A stretch of DNA of 64,000 nucleotides from Telmatherina bonti (taxonomy: Eukaryota > Chordata > Actinopteri > Atheriniformes > Telmatherinidae), in assembly GCA_933228915.1 (NCBI GenBank), contig OW121825.1:1-64000 (forward strand), given 5' to 3'. The notes below the pieces were generated by a model. The model did no database searches and was not told where the DNA came from. It saw nothing but the letters and a program-made list of their open reading frames with translations. The position numbers and the translations under genes were made by a program. Positions 24,401 through 35,280 of this stretch are shown piece by piece (the first letter of the stretch is position 1; every line of letters starts with the position of its first letter).

Positions 24401-27400
24401 TATTTTCTCTGGAAGCTTCTCTTTGAGCATTTCCCAACAACAACCCCATTTCACGTTCACTCTTGGACATGTAAGAAATAATATAAACAACACAAGCATA
24501 TGCGTCAACACAATACTGGATATCTATATTTGCATTCCAAGCTTTTAAAAGTGGCCTGCTATATTGATTAATCCAGACTTCATTAACCTCCCTTTTCAAG
24601 ACAACCTGGGTACTTCGACCACACCGTTTATATGCTGCTTCAAATAGCTCTTGAGTTAGACCCAAACTACTAAATAATTCTTTTACAGTAGTAAGAGGAC
24701 TATTTTCATCTAAAACAGCTTCTTTGAGTTTGGTCAAAATTTCATTAGCAGTCTTTGTGTCCATTTTGCCCTCCGTTTTCCCTTTCTGACATGTACACTG
24801 AATGACTTCATCTGTTTTGTTTTTCTTACATTTACAGGACTCCTCTTCAGAATTTTGCCCTCGAGATATAAATGTTCGGACAGATGCTGGTCTAGGAAAA
24901 TTGAAACGACAAACTGTCTTCTTCTTTTTGCATGTTTTTGAATGCCGCTTTGAATGTTGTTGTACAGATGTAACTACTTCAAATAGTTTGTCATCTTCTG
25001 GTGGCAATTCACAAGTTACATATCTATCTATGAAGTTAACCACCTCTTCATCTGAGTTTTTATCAATAAAGGCTGCATTTTTAACCCAAAATAGAGCATG
25101 CACGTGAGGACTGCCACGCTGCTGAAATTCTATACGATAATAGTAATCTGTGATTTCACCAATGGGATGGGACGGAGACATCAGAACCTCTCTCAAAAAG
25201 CAATGCCAGCGAAAATCAAACATTCGAGCCGCAGTAACAGGATTCCGTCGCAGGAGTTCACATCTGTCTGCCCACTCTAAATCTTCTACCGTCTGTGTCC
25301 TACCTTCCTGTTTCAAAATAGTACTAAGAAGATTAGTCCAACGCATATCAGCTGATGAAAATGAACAAAACCAAGTTGGTACACCAAGCTGACGAACACA
25401 AGCTAAAAGATCACGCTGTGCTGACTGCCAGAAAGCTGGTGTTCCTCTGATTGGTTTGAGAAAACGATAGCCATCATCAAACTCCAGAATCTTTTTCAAA
25501 GAATCCTCATTCTTTAACAAGTTTCCTAAATTCAGTGATGCACCACATTTTCCTTTACGTAATGCGATTGACACATTTGACAGCACCTGCTCTAACTCTG
25601 ACATATATTGCGCAAAAAATATATATTCTGTATTCTGAGCAAATCTACCATCCGCAAGTAAAAGTCTGTTATTAAAATAACGCGACAATGTTAAACGCTG
25701 TGGCCTAATTTCATGATATGTGTTTAGTCCTGATGGAAATAACACTGGAAAACATTTGGCTTCATTTGCATGATCTGAAAGCAATCTGACTGGGTTATTA
25801 CCTTCCCCTGGAGCTACATTCAACGTTGCATCAACATACTGATCAAGTGTTTCCTGACCAATATCAACAGGCATAAGACATGTATCCTGAAACATGCAAT
25901 GCTGCTGTCTATCATGCAATAGTTCATCATCACCATAATCTGGAAGCGATTCATCAATCTCAACATTACTACTGCTTCCCTTCTCCATGTCACTTTCATC
26001 ATCCCTAGTAAATTGGTTTATCCAAGCTTCATTAAACTCTATATTTGTATAATGTATATTTTTTTGTTTTAAATACTGTAATGCTTGTTTTATATGCATA
26101 ACATCAACAAACTGATACTCATAATGACCTTTGTATGTTAACTTGCGCTTTAATTTTACAGCCAATAAAGAACCTTCCATATTTGATCTTGGCAACAAGT
26201 TACATGTTTCCACCAGATTAGCTGGAATACATGTCACTGGACCATGAACACCATTTTGCCCACCTTTAGGTAAAGCTAGCATTTTCATAAATGGTATATG
26301 TAAAGCTATTAAATGTTGTTCCAAACTATTCAACTGTGATAATTCAGGAGGAATAGATTCAGGACGCAAGTTATTTGCTGCACATTCAGGGGGCATCTGC
26401 CCTTTACTTATCTTGTAATGACAGCTGTAGCAAATCCACAGTTTACCTTGAGGCATTTCCAACAATGGACATGGCACTTTGCAATGTTTGCTACATTTAT
26501 GAAGATAGTCCTCGCTAATACATTTGTTTGCAATGTCATCTAATATTTTATTCTTTTTATAATACTCCCGCTTACAATTCAACACTTGATGTTTGAAGAG
26601 CAATCTATTACAACAACAGCAAATAAAATCAGGCCCCTCCTTAACTTTATCCAAAAATGTATTTATTACAAAGTCAAAATTTTGTAAGTTTACTTTAATT
26701 TGATGCCTTTTCTGTCTGACTATATTTTTTACAAGGCTCTTATGCTTAGGCGTGGAATGATATTTCTGCTTACTCATTACTTTCATGGCATTTCTGTGCA
26801 TTTCATTTAATCTGTATTTACGTTTGCTCATTTGTTTAACCCTGTTCCTATGGGACACATCAACTGCATACTTTGCTTTGCTCATTTGTTTAACCCTGTT
26901 CCTATGGGACACATCAACTGCATACTTTGCTTTGCTCATTTGTTTAACCCTGTTCCTATGGGACACATCAACTGCATACTTTGCTTTGCTCATTTGTTTA
27001 ACCCTGTTCCTATGGGACACATCAACTGCATACTTTGCTTTGCTCATTTGTTTAACCCTGTTCCTATGGGACACATCAACTGCATACTTAGCTTTGCTCA
27101 TTTGTTTAACTTTATTTTGATGTGACAGATCAACTGCATACTTTGCTTTGCTCATTTGTTTAACTTTATTTTGATGTGACAGATCAACTGCATACTTTGC
27201 TTTGCTCATTTGTTTAACTTTATTTTGATGTGACAGATCAACTGCATATTTTGCTTTACTCATTTGTTTAACTTTATTTTGATGTGACAGATCAACTGCA
27301 TATTTTGCTTTACTCATTTGTTTAACTTTATTTTGATGTGACAGATCAACTGCATATTTTGCTTTACTCATTTGTTTAAGTATGTTCTTGTGCAAATCAT

Positions 27401-30400
27401 TGTTTTGATATTTGTTTTTGCTTTCAAGTCTCTTTTTTTCTCTGAACAATATATTTTCTTGGTATACCCTTTTTTTTACACTTTTTTGTTTTCCCTTATA
27501 AATGTCATATTTTTCTCTTTGTAGTGAAGTCATTTTACATTTTTCATACTTTGAAAATAAATAATTACGTTTAGAACTATACTTTTTTATACCAACATGA
27601 GCTTCATTTTCAACAACTCTACAGGCATGTTGTGCCACAGAATTGGTTTGTAAGTGTCCTACAGCAGTACTAGCACTATTATCATTCCGCAGTCTAAAGT
27701 TATACCCTTTTGAATCAGATATCTGTACTTTGCAGTTACCATAACACATTTGTGTGTGAGGTTGTTGTACACAGACAACTGTCTCATAATGGTTACCATT
27801 GGTATTTGCAAGATAAAGCCCCTGATTTCCAAACAAATGATCCTTACACATATATGAAAGCCACCTATCATTGTAGTAAGTAAAAATGTTGACACCTAAA
27901 CAATCAGCTGCTGCTTGAATCTCAACCTCGGTTGCCCAGTTACCAACAAACTGCATTCTTGACAAAACCAGATATTGTGAAACTGAGGAATAATCACTTC
28001 TCAAAATACTCTTATATGTTGCAGGATTGTTTTGCAACTGCTTAACTACAGCTAGTCTAATTTTCATATGATTTTTTTGAGTTCCAGAAATTGCCTGACT
28101 TACAGCCCGAAAAAAACAGTTTCCGTCCCCGACTATTTTCTCCATCAGACATGGTGCACCCAAAATACTACTTACACTACTTACAGGTACAGTATCAATC
28201 TTCACTGAGTCTATATTAAGTTGTTTACACAAAGACTCAGAAACCATGGCAGAAATAGGATTGAACTCCAAACTTCCAGTCTGAATATTGTTGACAAATT
28301 CAACATCAGAGTTGTCTTGGTCAGCATCTGGCCACTTTGTCCTCTTTGATGTTGTGTTTTCCAAGGATTTCTTCCTCGTCTTGCCTCTATGCCTGTCACA
28401 TCTCAACATTTCTTGCTCAGTAAACTTACCTAAACCAGAACCGAACTCCCTTACTAACTGCAAATCACCTTCAAGATCCACAGTAACCTCTTGAGTTTCA
28501 CTGTGGAGGACTCGACTCACTTTTACACCACTTATCTCAAACAACTTCCGTGTTTGTTGGATGGCATCAGCAAAACTATGTATGTAGTTACAAACCTGAT
28601 CCAGACTATTAAAACACAGTAGTACACTGTTTCCTGCGCTGTCTACCATTCCTTTTTCATTACGTGCATGACTATCAACAATGAAAAATTGTTGATGATG
28701 ACTGATTATGGCAGTAGTTTGGCCACTCAGTGTAAACAAGCAGGTTTTATACTTTGTGCACACCTTTTCCAATCCATCACGGAGAGTGGTGTGTATACCT
28801 GCATCAAAAAACTCTCCCTGAAATACACCTACTTCACCTTGAACAAAGTCCCCATACACAAAGTCAAATTCCTGTCCATCAATGACTCTCTTTTGGGGCA
28901 AATCTGAAACACAAAGCAGTTCCTCACCACCACTAATTTGATTATTCTCGTGCAAATCAGTGTACAGTTCATCACCTAAAACTACAACTTGATCTAAAGT
29001 CTCAGACTGCCATGTAAACACACTGTCTACAGTATGTTTAGCCAATGCTACCAGACTCACTGCTGCACACTGAAGTCCACGATAAACAAAACGGGAATCG
29101 CCCTGATGGAAACTTCCTCGAACACAGCTGACAGGACTGCCATCGTCAGTCTCACCTGTACATTCCCTTTCTGTAAACACCACATTACAGTCTACATTCA
29201 GGTCTGCATTCAATTCCACGACTTTAATGCTGCAAACACCATACCAATCTGCATGTAATGACTTTTTTAGGTTCCGAATGTGAAAAACCAAATCATAAAA
29301 GCAGCTGTTAAAAACAATCACAGGACATCCAGTTTGTGTTGCCAAGCCTTGACTGTTACGTATGCCACAATCTACAACTACGAAGTAGTCATTGTGATGT
29401 ATAACCAGACTTAGAGCTTGTTGAAGATTCAGAATACACATCCCATCTTGAAGTAGATACTCTTGCAGCTTCTCTAGCAACTCAAAATCTTGCTCAAACA
29501 CATCAAAGTTTCTATAAACTGTGTGTCCCATTTTGACCTTCCATGTTCTATCAAATACACTACATTCCTGGACTGTGCCATCATCCTGCCTTTCCATGGG
29601 AACAAATGCTTCCAACTTCTTACCTTCTACACTAATCTGATCTACATCTGATTGTTTCCAAGCACAGACAGGGGATAAGAAATGCTTCACTGCAGCAACA
29701 ATGCTACAAGACACTGGAATCTGAAAATGATCAGAAACAGTTCGCACAGTAGTCCCTGACACAAACGGAGCAACTTCTCCAGTAGAACAGACACAGTCAT
29801 TAGAAACACTCTTACCTTGGGTGGCTTCTTGTGTGCGCTGCAAGCCACCCTGCCCTTCCACCTGCACAGCCGTTGTAGTTTCCATGGACGCAACCACAGG
29901 ACTGTCAAATGCCTCTGGACAGGTGGACACTGGCACATCACAGGCATCCACCTGGCTTGGTGTAGCCTCCTCACATCTGGCAGACACCTGGCATGATGCC
30001 GCCGCAACCTAATGACAAAAAAGTAAATTGTGAACATTTCTTACTTTTTTCAGAATATATTCATAATGATACATAGACTACATGCATTCACCTTCACTGA
30101 AACTATCATGTAGAACTGATTTGTTTATATTCTCTATCATAAAATGCACAGAAATTCCCACCAACCTTATCCACCGATGCGTCTGACCTGACACCAACAG
30201 ACACCGGAGCACGTGCTGGAGGTGACCCCTATAAAACAAAATTGGTTTTAATTATAAAACATGTACTTCCAACATTAATCCTATGAAAGTGAAATTGTAC
30301 AAACTATTTGCATTTAAATATTACAACCTGCTGTCTGGCTCGCTTCTGCTTAATGACAGCTGCTCTGCAACATTGTTCCACAGGCAAAGGCTGAATAAAG

Positions 30401-32707
30401 ACAAAGATAAAGCATAAAGACAACAACAATCAACTTTGTGTAAAATTTTGTACGCATATCTACATCATCAGTATTGTCAAAATTGTGGAATTAAAACTAT
30501 TTTACTAAGACACTCTATGCTTAACTCAAAAATCTGCAACCCAATTACCTGTCTGCCTGTAGAGGTGTCGTCCAAAACAGATGGATATGCTCTGTCCATT
30601 TCCTCAAGAATACTTGGAGAAAATCGCACAGGATTTACTGGAATGAAACACTCCGTCGGAACTCCTGTAATAACATCTTCCTGTACAGTAACACAAACAT
30701 AATTTCATATTTTAATTATTTCCCATAAACCTTAAAGCATGAGAGAAAGAATATATGTAGAAAAACTCACAGGAGTTGCAGGAATGAAGCACTCCCTCTC
30801 AACCACAGAAGTATCAGTTGCCTATAAACACAAAAATAATTTCATGTTACTTATTATTTCCCATCCAAACAACAATTTTCACTTAGTAAACTAATAACAA
30901 AATTTAAGCAAACCTTGTAGTGAACCCGCCCTCTCTTATATTCCACTGTTTGCTCTTCCAAAATGGGAATGGAAGAACCTGGACGTTTAGGTGGAATGGT
31001 CCACGAGTCATTCACTTCATCTTCAAGCTTTCGCAGAACTGGTGGAGGAGACACGTTGTGTGGTGTTGGTGATACAGGAGGTGGTGGTGGTGTTGGTGAT
31101 ACAGGAGGTGGTGGTGGTGTTGGTGGTGGTTTCAGTTCGTGATTGCAGAATTCTTTTAGTGACTTTATCAGGATTTTCATCCCATAGTTGTCACTAAGGT
31201 GGATCTGTAAAATCAAACCAAACAAAACAACAAATATTCATCATAGAGACATTTACTATAATACATGATATATTTGTCCTCTAAAATGCATGACATTGAA
31301 ACACAATTTTGCACTTACGCCATCACGACACCACAACTCCAGATTGTTCAAAGAGAACAAGTCAGCAATGCGGCAATACTTGACACCTAAATGACATTAA
31401 AATGTAATAGTGAAAAAAAGCTAATGTTAAAAATAAATTTTATGTCAATGTTATCATGACAATATAATACTTGACATTTCATTTCTAACCAAAGTGATTA
31501 AAAAAAGTAATCAGAAACTGCACACTTTCCCCCAACCTACCAAGACGTTTTGCCTGCAGATCAAACTCTTGACGAAGGAGTTCTTGATGATGTGCTGGAA
31601 CTGTAAGACGCGGCACAAAGTCCACTACAAAAACCTATTGAAAACAAAATTTTATTTAATCATTTCAATACTACTGTTGATAAAACAGACACATAATGTA
31701 AAATGACAATACCTTCTGCCAGTGACTGCATGCTGTCATCAAATAATGACTGAAAGCCTGTCCAGATTCTTCAATTGTGTGGTCACAGGATAACTCGTTA
31801 CTGGGAGCCAATATGCACACTGCGTCTGGTGTACGAGGGATCACGGCATTTTCAAGTTCGATGTTCAGCTGCTTAGCATTGGCTCCGGGGGTTGACATCA
31901 CACCAAACTGAAAACTGTCTTCTTTTTCTTCAGTGTTGACTATGTTGTCAGCAATCGACCGCAGATGTGAGTCTCCAATTAGTAGTACAAACTAGTGACA
32001 TGAAAATATGAAAATACATGACAGTTTACTAAACAAACATCAAAACTTAAGAACTTCTGAAACTAAAAAGACCAAATGTCATTCTCTACATTGATATAAA
32101 TAATAAAATAAGCATACCTTCTTATCTGGATGCTCTTTGGGAATGACAAGTTTGTGACTCAGTCCAGTAAATCCACTCTTGGGCCATCGGACAACTTTGT
32201 GTCTCCAACCTGTACCATGCTCTATGACAAATACAAAAGAAAAACAACACTTTGTTAATAATATGATAGAGCGTGTACCTACTGTAATATTATTATAAAT
32301 TATAAGAAGCACAGAAAAACATTGATTAGCTACATACAAGTTTTATTCTTTTATTAAATAATAGAAAATTTTCAAATGTTATTCAAATAACTAACCTACT
32401 AACTGAATAACAGTTTTTTTCTTATGTTTGTGAATCTTTTTCTCTTCTTGAATACAAAAAATATAAATAAAGTTTAGGATGAAGCAAAGAGTCTATTCAT
32501 TAATAGATTTACTTTTATATATTATTATAAGTATTATAGTAATAAAAGGAATAACAGAAAGTGTACTTAATAAAAATTGTTTTAAGCAATTAGGGAAAAC
32601 ATACTTGGAACAAAGGAATCCGGAATCACTTCATGTTGAAATTTGTGGAACCCAGCCTCCCGCTTCTTTGCCGCCAAAGAACGTCTATGATTCTTTCCTC
32701 GTGGCAT
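21435..32707 (-). CDS. Giant Helentron (Helitron2) gene, block 1: SGNH - C76-like x2 - OTU - Rep - PIF1 helicase - EEP endonuclease
   Basis: Rolling-circle transposase gene of 11 coding exons, predicted 3273 aa. Exons, 5' to 3': 32707-32605, 32221-32118, 31991-31713, 31634-31541, 31386-31319, 31204-30914, 30821-30771, 30680-30549, 30390-30328, 30228-30166 and 30008-21435. All have GT/AG borders and keep one frame; the donors of exons 9 and 10 (GTTGTA, GTTGGT) are weak. The last exon lacks an ATG at its 5' end (first residues VAASCQ after acceptor CATTAG); M458 at 29885 is a possible internal start. Domains: SGNH-hydrolase-like about 65-230 (GDS77, N134, D215-x-x-H218); proline-rich about 240-270; two papain-like, C76-layout domains about 508-663 and 718-900; OTU about 1030-1165 (GDGNCFF, later NGNHYE); 18-aa repeats about 1293-1508; Cys-rich/DUF6570-like about 1533-1690; Helitron Rep with HVH near 2053 and YxxxY near 2260; PIF1 helicase with GGAGTGKT near 2612, DEIS near 2702 and a late ALSR motif; EEP endonuclease about 3053-3273 (N, TETW, GDFND, SDH all present). 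No stop interrupts it. Whether it is active is unknown. Confidence 0.85.
26733..27380 (-). repeat. 54-bp in-frame tandem repeat in Helentron 1 (10 units plus 2 degenerate)
   Basis: Ten 54-bp units (26841-27380) code for VKQMSKAKYAVDLSHQNK (5 units), then the variant with DVSHRNR (5 units). Two degenerate units follow (26733-26840). The translation is Lys-rich and probably helical. It lies between the OTU domain and the Cys-rich region. The matching region of the block 2 gene has a different consensus and 34 units. Confidence 0.95.
31065..31130 (-). repeat. Proline-rich coding minisatellite, block 1 (short allele)
   Basis: Exon 6 of the Helentron gene has repeats coding for PPPPPVSPTP. The tract is 21 residues shorter than in block 2 (exon 291 nt against 354 nt), and both lengths keep the frame. 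Confidence 0.85.
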
Positions 32708-32965
32708 CTGCATAAACAAAACTTGTTAATAACAGAATTTTACTACAACTAACTTTTACACTATAACACATGTTGATAAAAAAATAACAAAGACAAAAAC
32801 AATCTAAAGACATCGGCTAACCAGAAAAAAAAAGAAAAATAATTCCCTATATTACATCCAGGACAAGTAAACTATTAATGTTCTCATTGCTGTTTAAATC
32901 TACATCCACTTTTAAATTACATTTAAAAAATATGTGAGACCCGAGTGCTTCATTGACAGTGATTA

Positions 32966-33061
32966 CACACTTAAAATAATAACAAGCTAGCAACATTGTA
33001 TATAAATCTATTTTACAAAATAGAACATGAAAGCCATGCAGCAATGAACTAACACATCATA
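32966..33061. repeat. Decayed copy of the 100-bp hairpin motif
   Basis: 'cacacttaaaataataacaagctagcaacat' leads into 'catgaaagccatgcagcaatgaactaacacat'. It is homologous to the perfect-hairpin copies at 59617-59716 and 60750-60849, but the left hairpin arm is replaced, so no long stem forms. It lies in the 5' UTR intron of the Helentron gene. Confidence 0.7.
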
Positions 33062-33077
33062 AACTAACACTGTGATG

Positions 33078-33115
33078 ACCGGCCATGCGCTCTTTGTTCC
33101 CACCGCATGGCCGGT
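33078..33115. other. GC-rich perfect hairpin (12-bp stem, 14-nt loop)
   Basis: ACCGGCCATGCG (33078-33089) pairs perfectly with CGCATGGCCGGT (33104-33115). It stands out in AT-rich surroundings upstream of the first coding exon and is unchanged in block 2 (56153-56190). It could be a regulatory or replication-related structure; function unknown. Confidence 0.7.
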
Positions 33116-33381
33116 GTTTGTCCACGTGATTGTACACGTAACATCTGTACATGCCATGTATACAGCTTAGATTAAAGGTAACTAAACAGCAAAACGAAAA
33201 AAGGCTTATGAACCAGCTCTCACTTAATGCAAGTCAAGTCAACAAATTTATTACAAAATATTAACTCTTGAGATCGATACAGAAGCTAACCGCTAGCCGC
33301 TATTGTCCATCCTAAATCAGTCATAGTTGACAATACAACCGGAATCAACACATTCAAAACGATCAAAATACAATTTGTTGT

Positions 33382-33424
33382 ATAAGCAAAGGAGACCAAT
33401 AAACAATTGGTCTCCTTTGCTTAT
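33382..33424. other. Hairpin insertion present only in block 1 (19-bp stem)
   Basis: Positions 33382-33400 and 33406-33424 are perfect inverted repeats around a 5-nt loop. The paralogous sequence in block 2 reads straight from 'aatacaatt' to 'agataaccc' (about 56445-56455), lacking about 52 bp here. Confidence 0.75.
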
Positions 33425-33513
33425 TTTAGATAACCCATAATACTCTATTCTTGCAACATTTATGAACACAAAATCTTACCATCTACAGAATATACGTCTA
33501 AAAATAAACTTAC

Positions 33514-33568
33514 CTTGTCTCACTGGAAAGTCCGTGAAAGAAAAGGGTCTTTCTGCTGCTGTATATAT
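33514..33568 (-). promoter_or_regulatory. Candidate core promoter and non-coding first exon of Helentron 1
   Basis: Read on the minus strand, a TATATA box (33562-33567) is followed about 50 bp later by a strong donor CAAG|GTAAGT (exon end 33514). An acceptor, TTTATGCAG, ends directly before the ATG at 32707. A short untranslated first exon therefore fits. The block 2 copy keeps the TATA (56585-56590) and the GTAAGT (exon end 56537). The start site itself is inferred. Confidence 0.4.
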
Positions 33569-33714
33569 CTGATTGTATGTATGTTTGTCTGGTTAGTAAG
33601 TTTGAATTTCAAACTAGGTTGCCTTTGTCTCACTGTGTCACGGAGAAAAAGCACGCTGAAGCGTGAATCACGAGCCTTTACCTGCTGCTTCCTGATCACC
33701 TGACGAGAAGGTAA

Positions 33715-35039
33715 ACATACGTCACTTCCTGTTTTCGTATTTTCACAATAATTTCCAGATACGACAAATCACAACTTTCTTTTAACTATACCTTTGACAT
33801 ACCAATTCCAAACGCCAATAATATTTTTTAAAAGTTTGAATGCAATAAAATAAGTGAAATGTTATGAAAGAAACTTTGATTCAGACATTTTAAATAAACA
33901 AAAACACTAAATTAAGTCTCAATTATACAATATTCCAAAAAGCAAATGAAAAACAAGATACACTATTAAAGGAAATACAATCCTTTATAGTAAAAATAAA
34001 TATATAAATAGCAAAATAAAAAAAAGTGTAATCTTATAAATACCAACTTATCAAATGTTAACATCTATAAACACAAATAATAAATAATTACAGCCTACCA
34101 CCAAAAAACATAATCTACATTCACTCAACCCCAAATAATTCTGTAACACACATAATGTCAGATAACATTCTAAAAAATAGATAATCAAAAAATAATATCA
34201 ACATCCTACCTCAAGAAAGATTTTATAAACTTTTGCATTTTACCAGATATAAAACATTTAAGAGATAACTGTGCTTTATCATCGCCACGTATATAAACTT
34301 TACATAATGCAACTTTTATCAAAATAATTTACACAAAAATACAAAGAAAGACTTCTATTGATGACTGTCTCACCAGCAACTTTTTCCAATCTGAGTGATG
34401 ACATTAAGACCAAACCAGCTCTACAATCTGAACTCAATATCACAACAACTTTGGAATGCTCAATTCATGGACCGCACATTGTTCAACTATTTCATGCAGA
34501 ATCAAAAACTTGCTATACTTTATTGTTATTGCTCCATGATCCATTATGCATTCATCATTTTCATGAAATTGTATGCAAAACATAACTATATCAAAATTCT
34601 TTGATGTTTGTGTTTGTAGCAACAGGATGCATCCTATACTAGATTTAGTGCATCACAGGTTTTGCCAAACACTGAAAAAAAAAATTCAAAACACACTTCA
34701 CACCTCATGATTTTTCACATAAAATCTGGAGCAATACTTACTGCCCTTAAACCTGACTACTTAACTTCCATAAATAATATAATTCTATTTCCATTTGTGA
34801 CCATACGAGTACAAATATGTCTCACTTCTAAATCCCAACAGCAGTGTTGCCTTTCATTCTTTCTACCTCATTACATGCTGACATTTTGAAAGTATGTAAA
34901 CAATAGGTAGCTACTGTAATAGAAATTGCCCAGTTAACTGCCTGAACAAAATAGTTGTAAACTATTGTTCTCATACTGCCATTTCAATTTTGATACCATA
35001 AAAATTAATATCCCACTAATACTACTTATAACTATCAAA
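33715..35039. other. Block 1, AT-rich 5' flank of the Helentron gene
   Basis: No gene seen. 33715-34030 and about 34895-35280 match block 2 (56730-57055 and 57055-57436). The roughly 860 bp between (about 34036-34895) is missing from block 2 at that place. Its first part (34036-34455) instead resembles 60108-60523. Confidence 0.6.
34036..34455. repeat. AT-rich dispersed segment, homologous to 60108-60523
   Basis: It is collinear with 60108-60523 from 'ttataaataccaa' to 'ctacaatctgaact', with many substitutions and small indels. So it is an older duplication than the block duplication. No coding potential seen. Confidence 0.75.
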
Positions 35040-35280
35040 TGGCATAACACTGTAACATTTGTTTGACAACACTAACACACATTTCCAAGAACATGTTATG
35101 CCACATCGTCTAATAAGAAACACTATTTAGCACTATTTAATTCACATAGCAGCATAACATGTTTCTCAACACTAGTACAGAGCTCTAAATACATGCTGTG
35201 CCACATCGTCTAATAAGAAACACTATTTAGCAGAGGCAAAACCTCAAATATGATGTATAACTATAAACTAAACAATGATA
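35040..35280. repeat. Diverged satellite sub-monomers at block 1 / array edge
   Basis: Two repeats of 'atgccacatcgtctaataagaaacactatttagca' (about 35098 and 35199) resemble the array motif 'gtgttatttcttctaatagaagatttagttta'. The homogeneous array starts abruptly at 35281. Confidence 0.6.

Noticed and set aside
26785..27125. Plus-strand ORFs of about 100 codons over the block 1 repeat
   Set aside because: Same reason: antisense by-products of the in-frame repeat of the Helentron gene.
29883..29985. Taking the GTG at 29987 (or 52995) as the true start of the giant protein
   Set aside because: It is not an ATG, and the open frame runs upstream to a good splice acceptor with in-phase exons beyond. 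An internal ATG at 29885 remains possible as an alternative start.
29687..30037. 116-codon minus-strand ORF overlapping the start of the large Helentron exon (and 52677-53027)
   Set aside because: It is in another frame over the real coding exon and crosses the splice acceptor; no domain.
30991..31197. Plus-strand Val-rich and Gly-rich ORFs near 31.1 kb and 54.0 kb
   Set aside because: Antisense of the proline-rich coding minisatellite.
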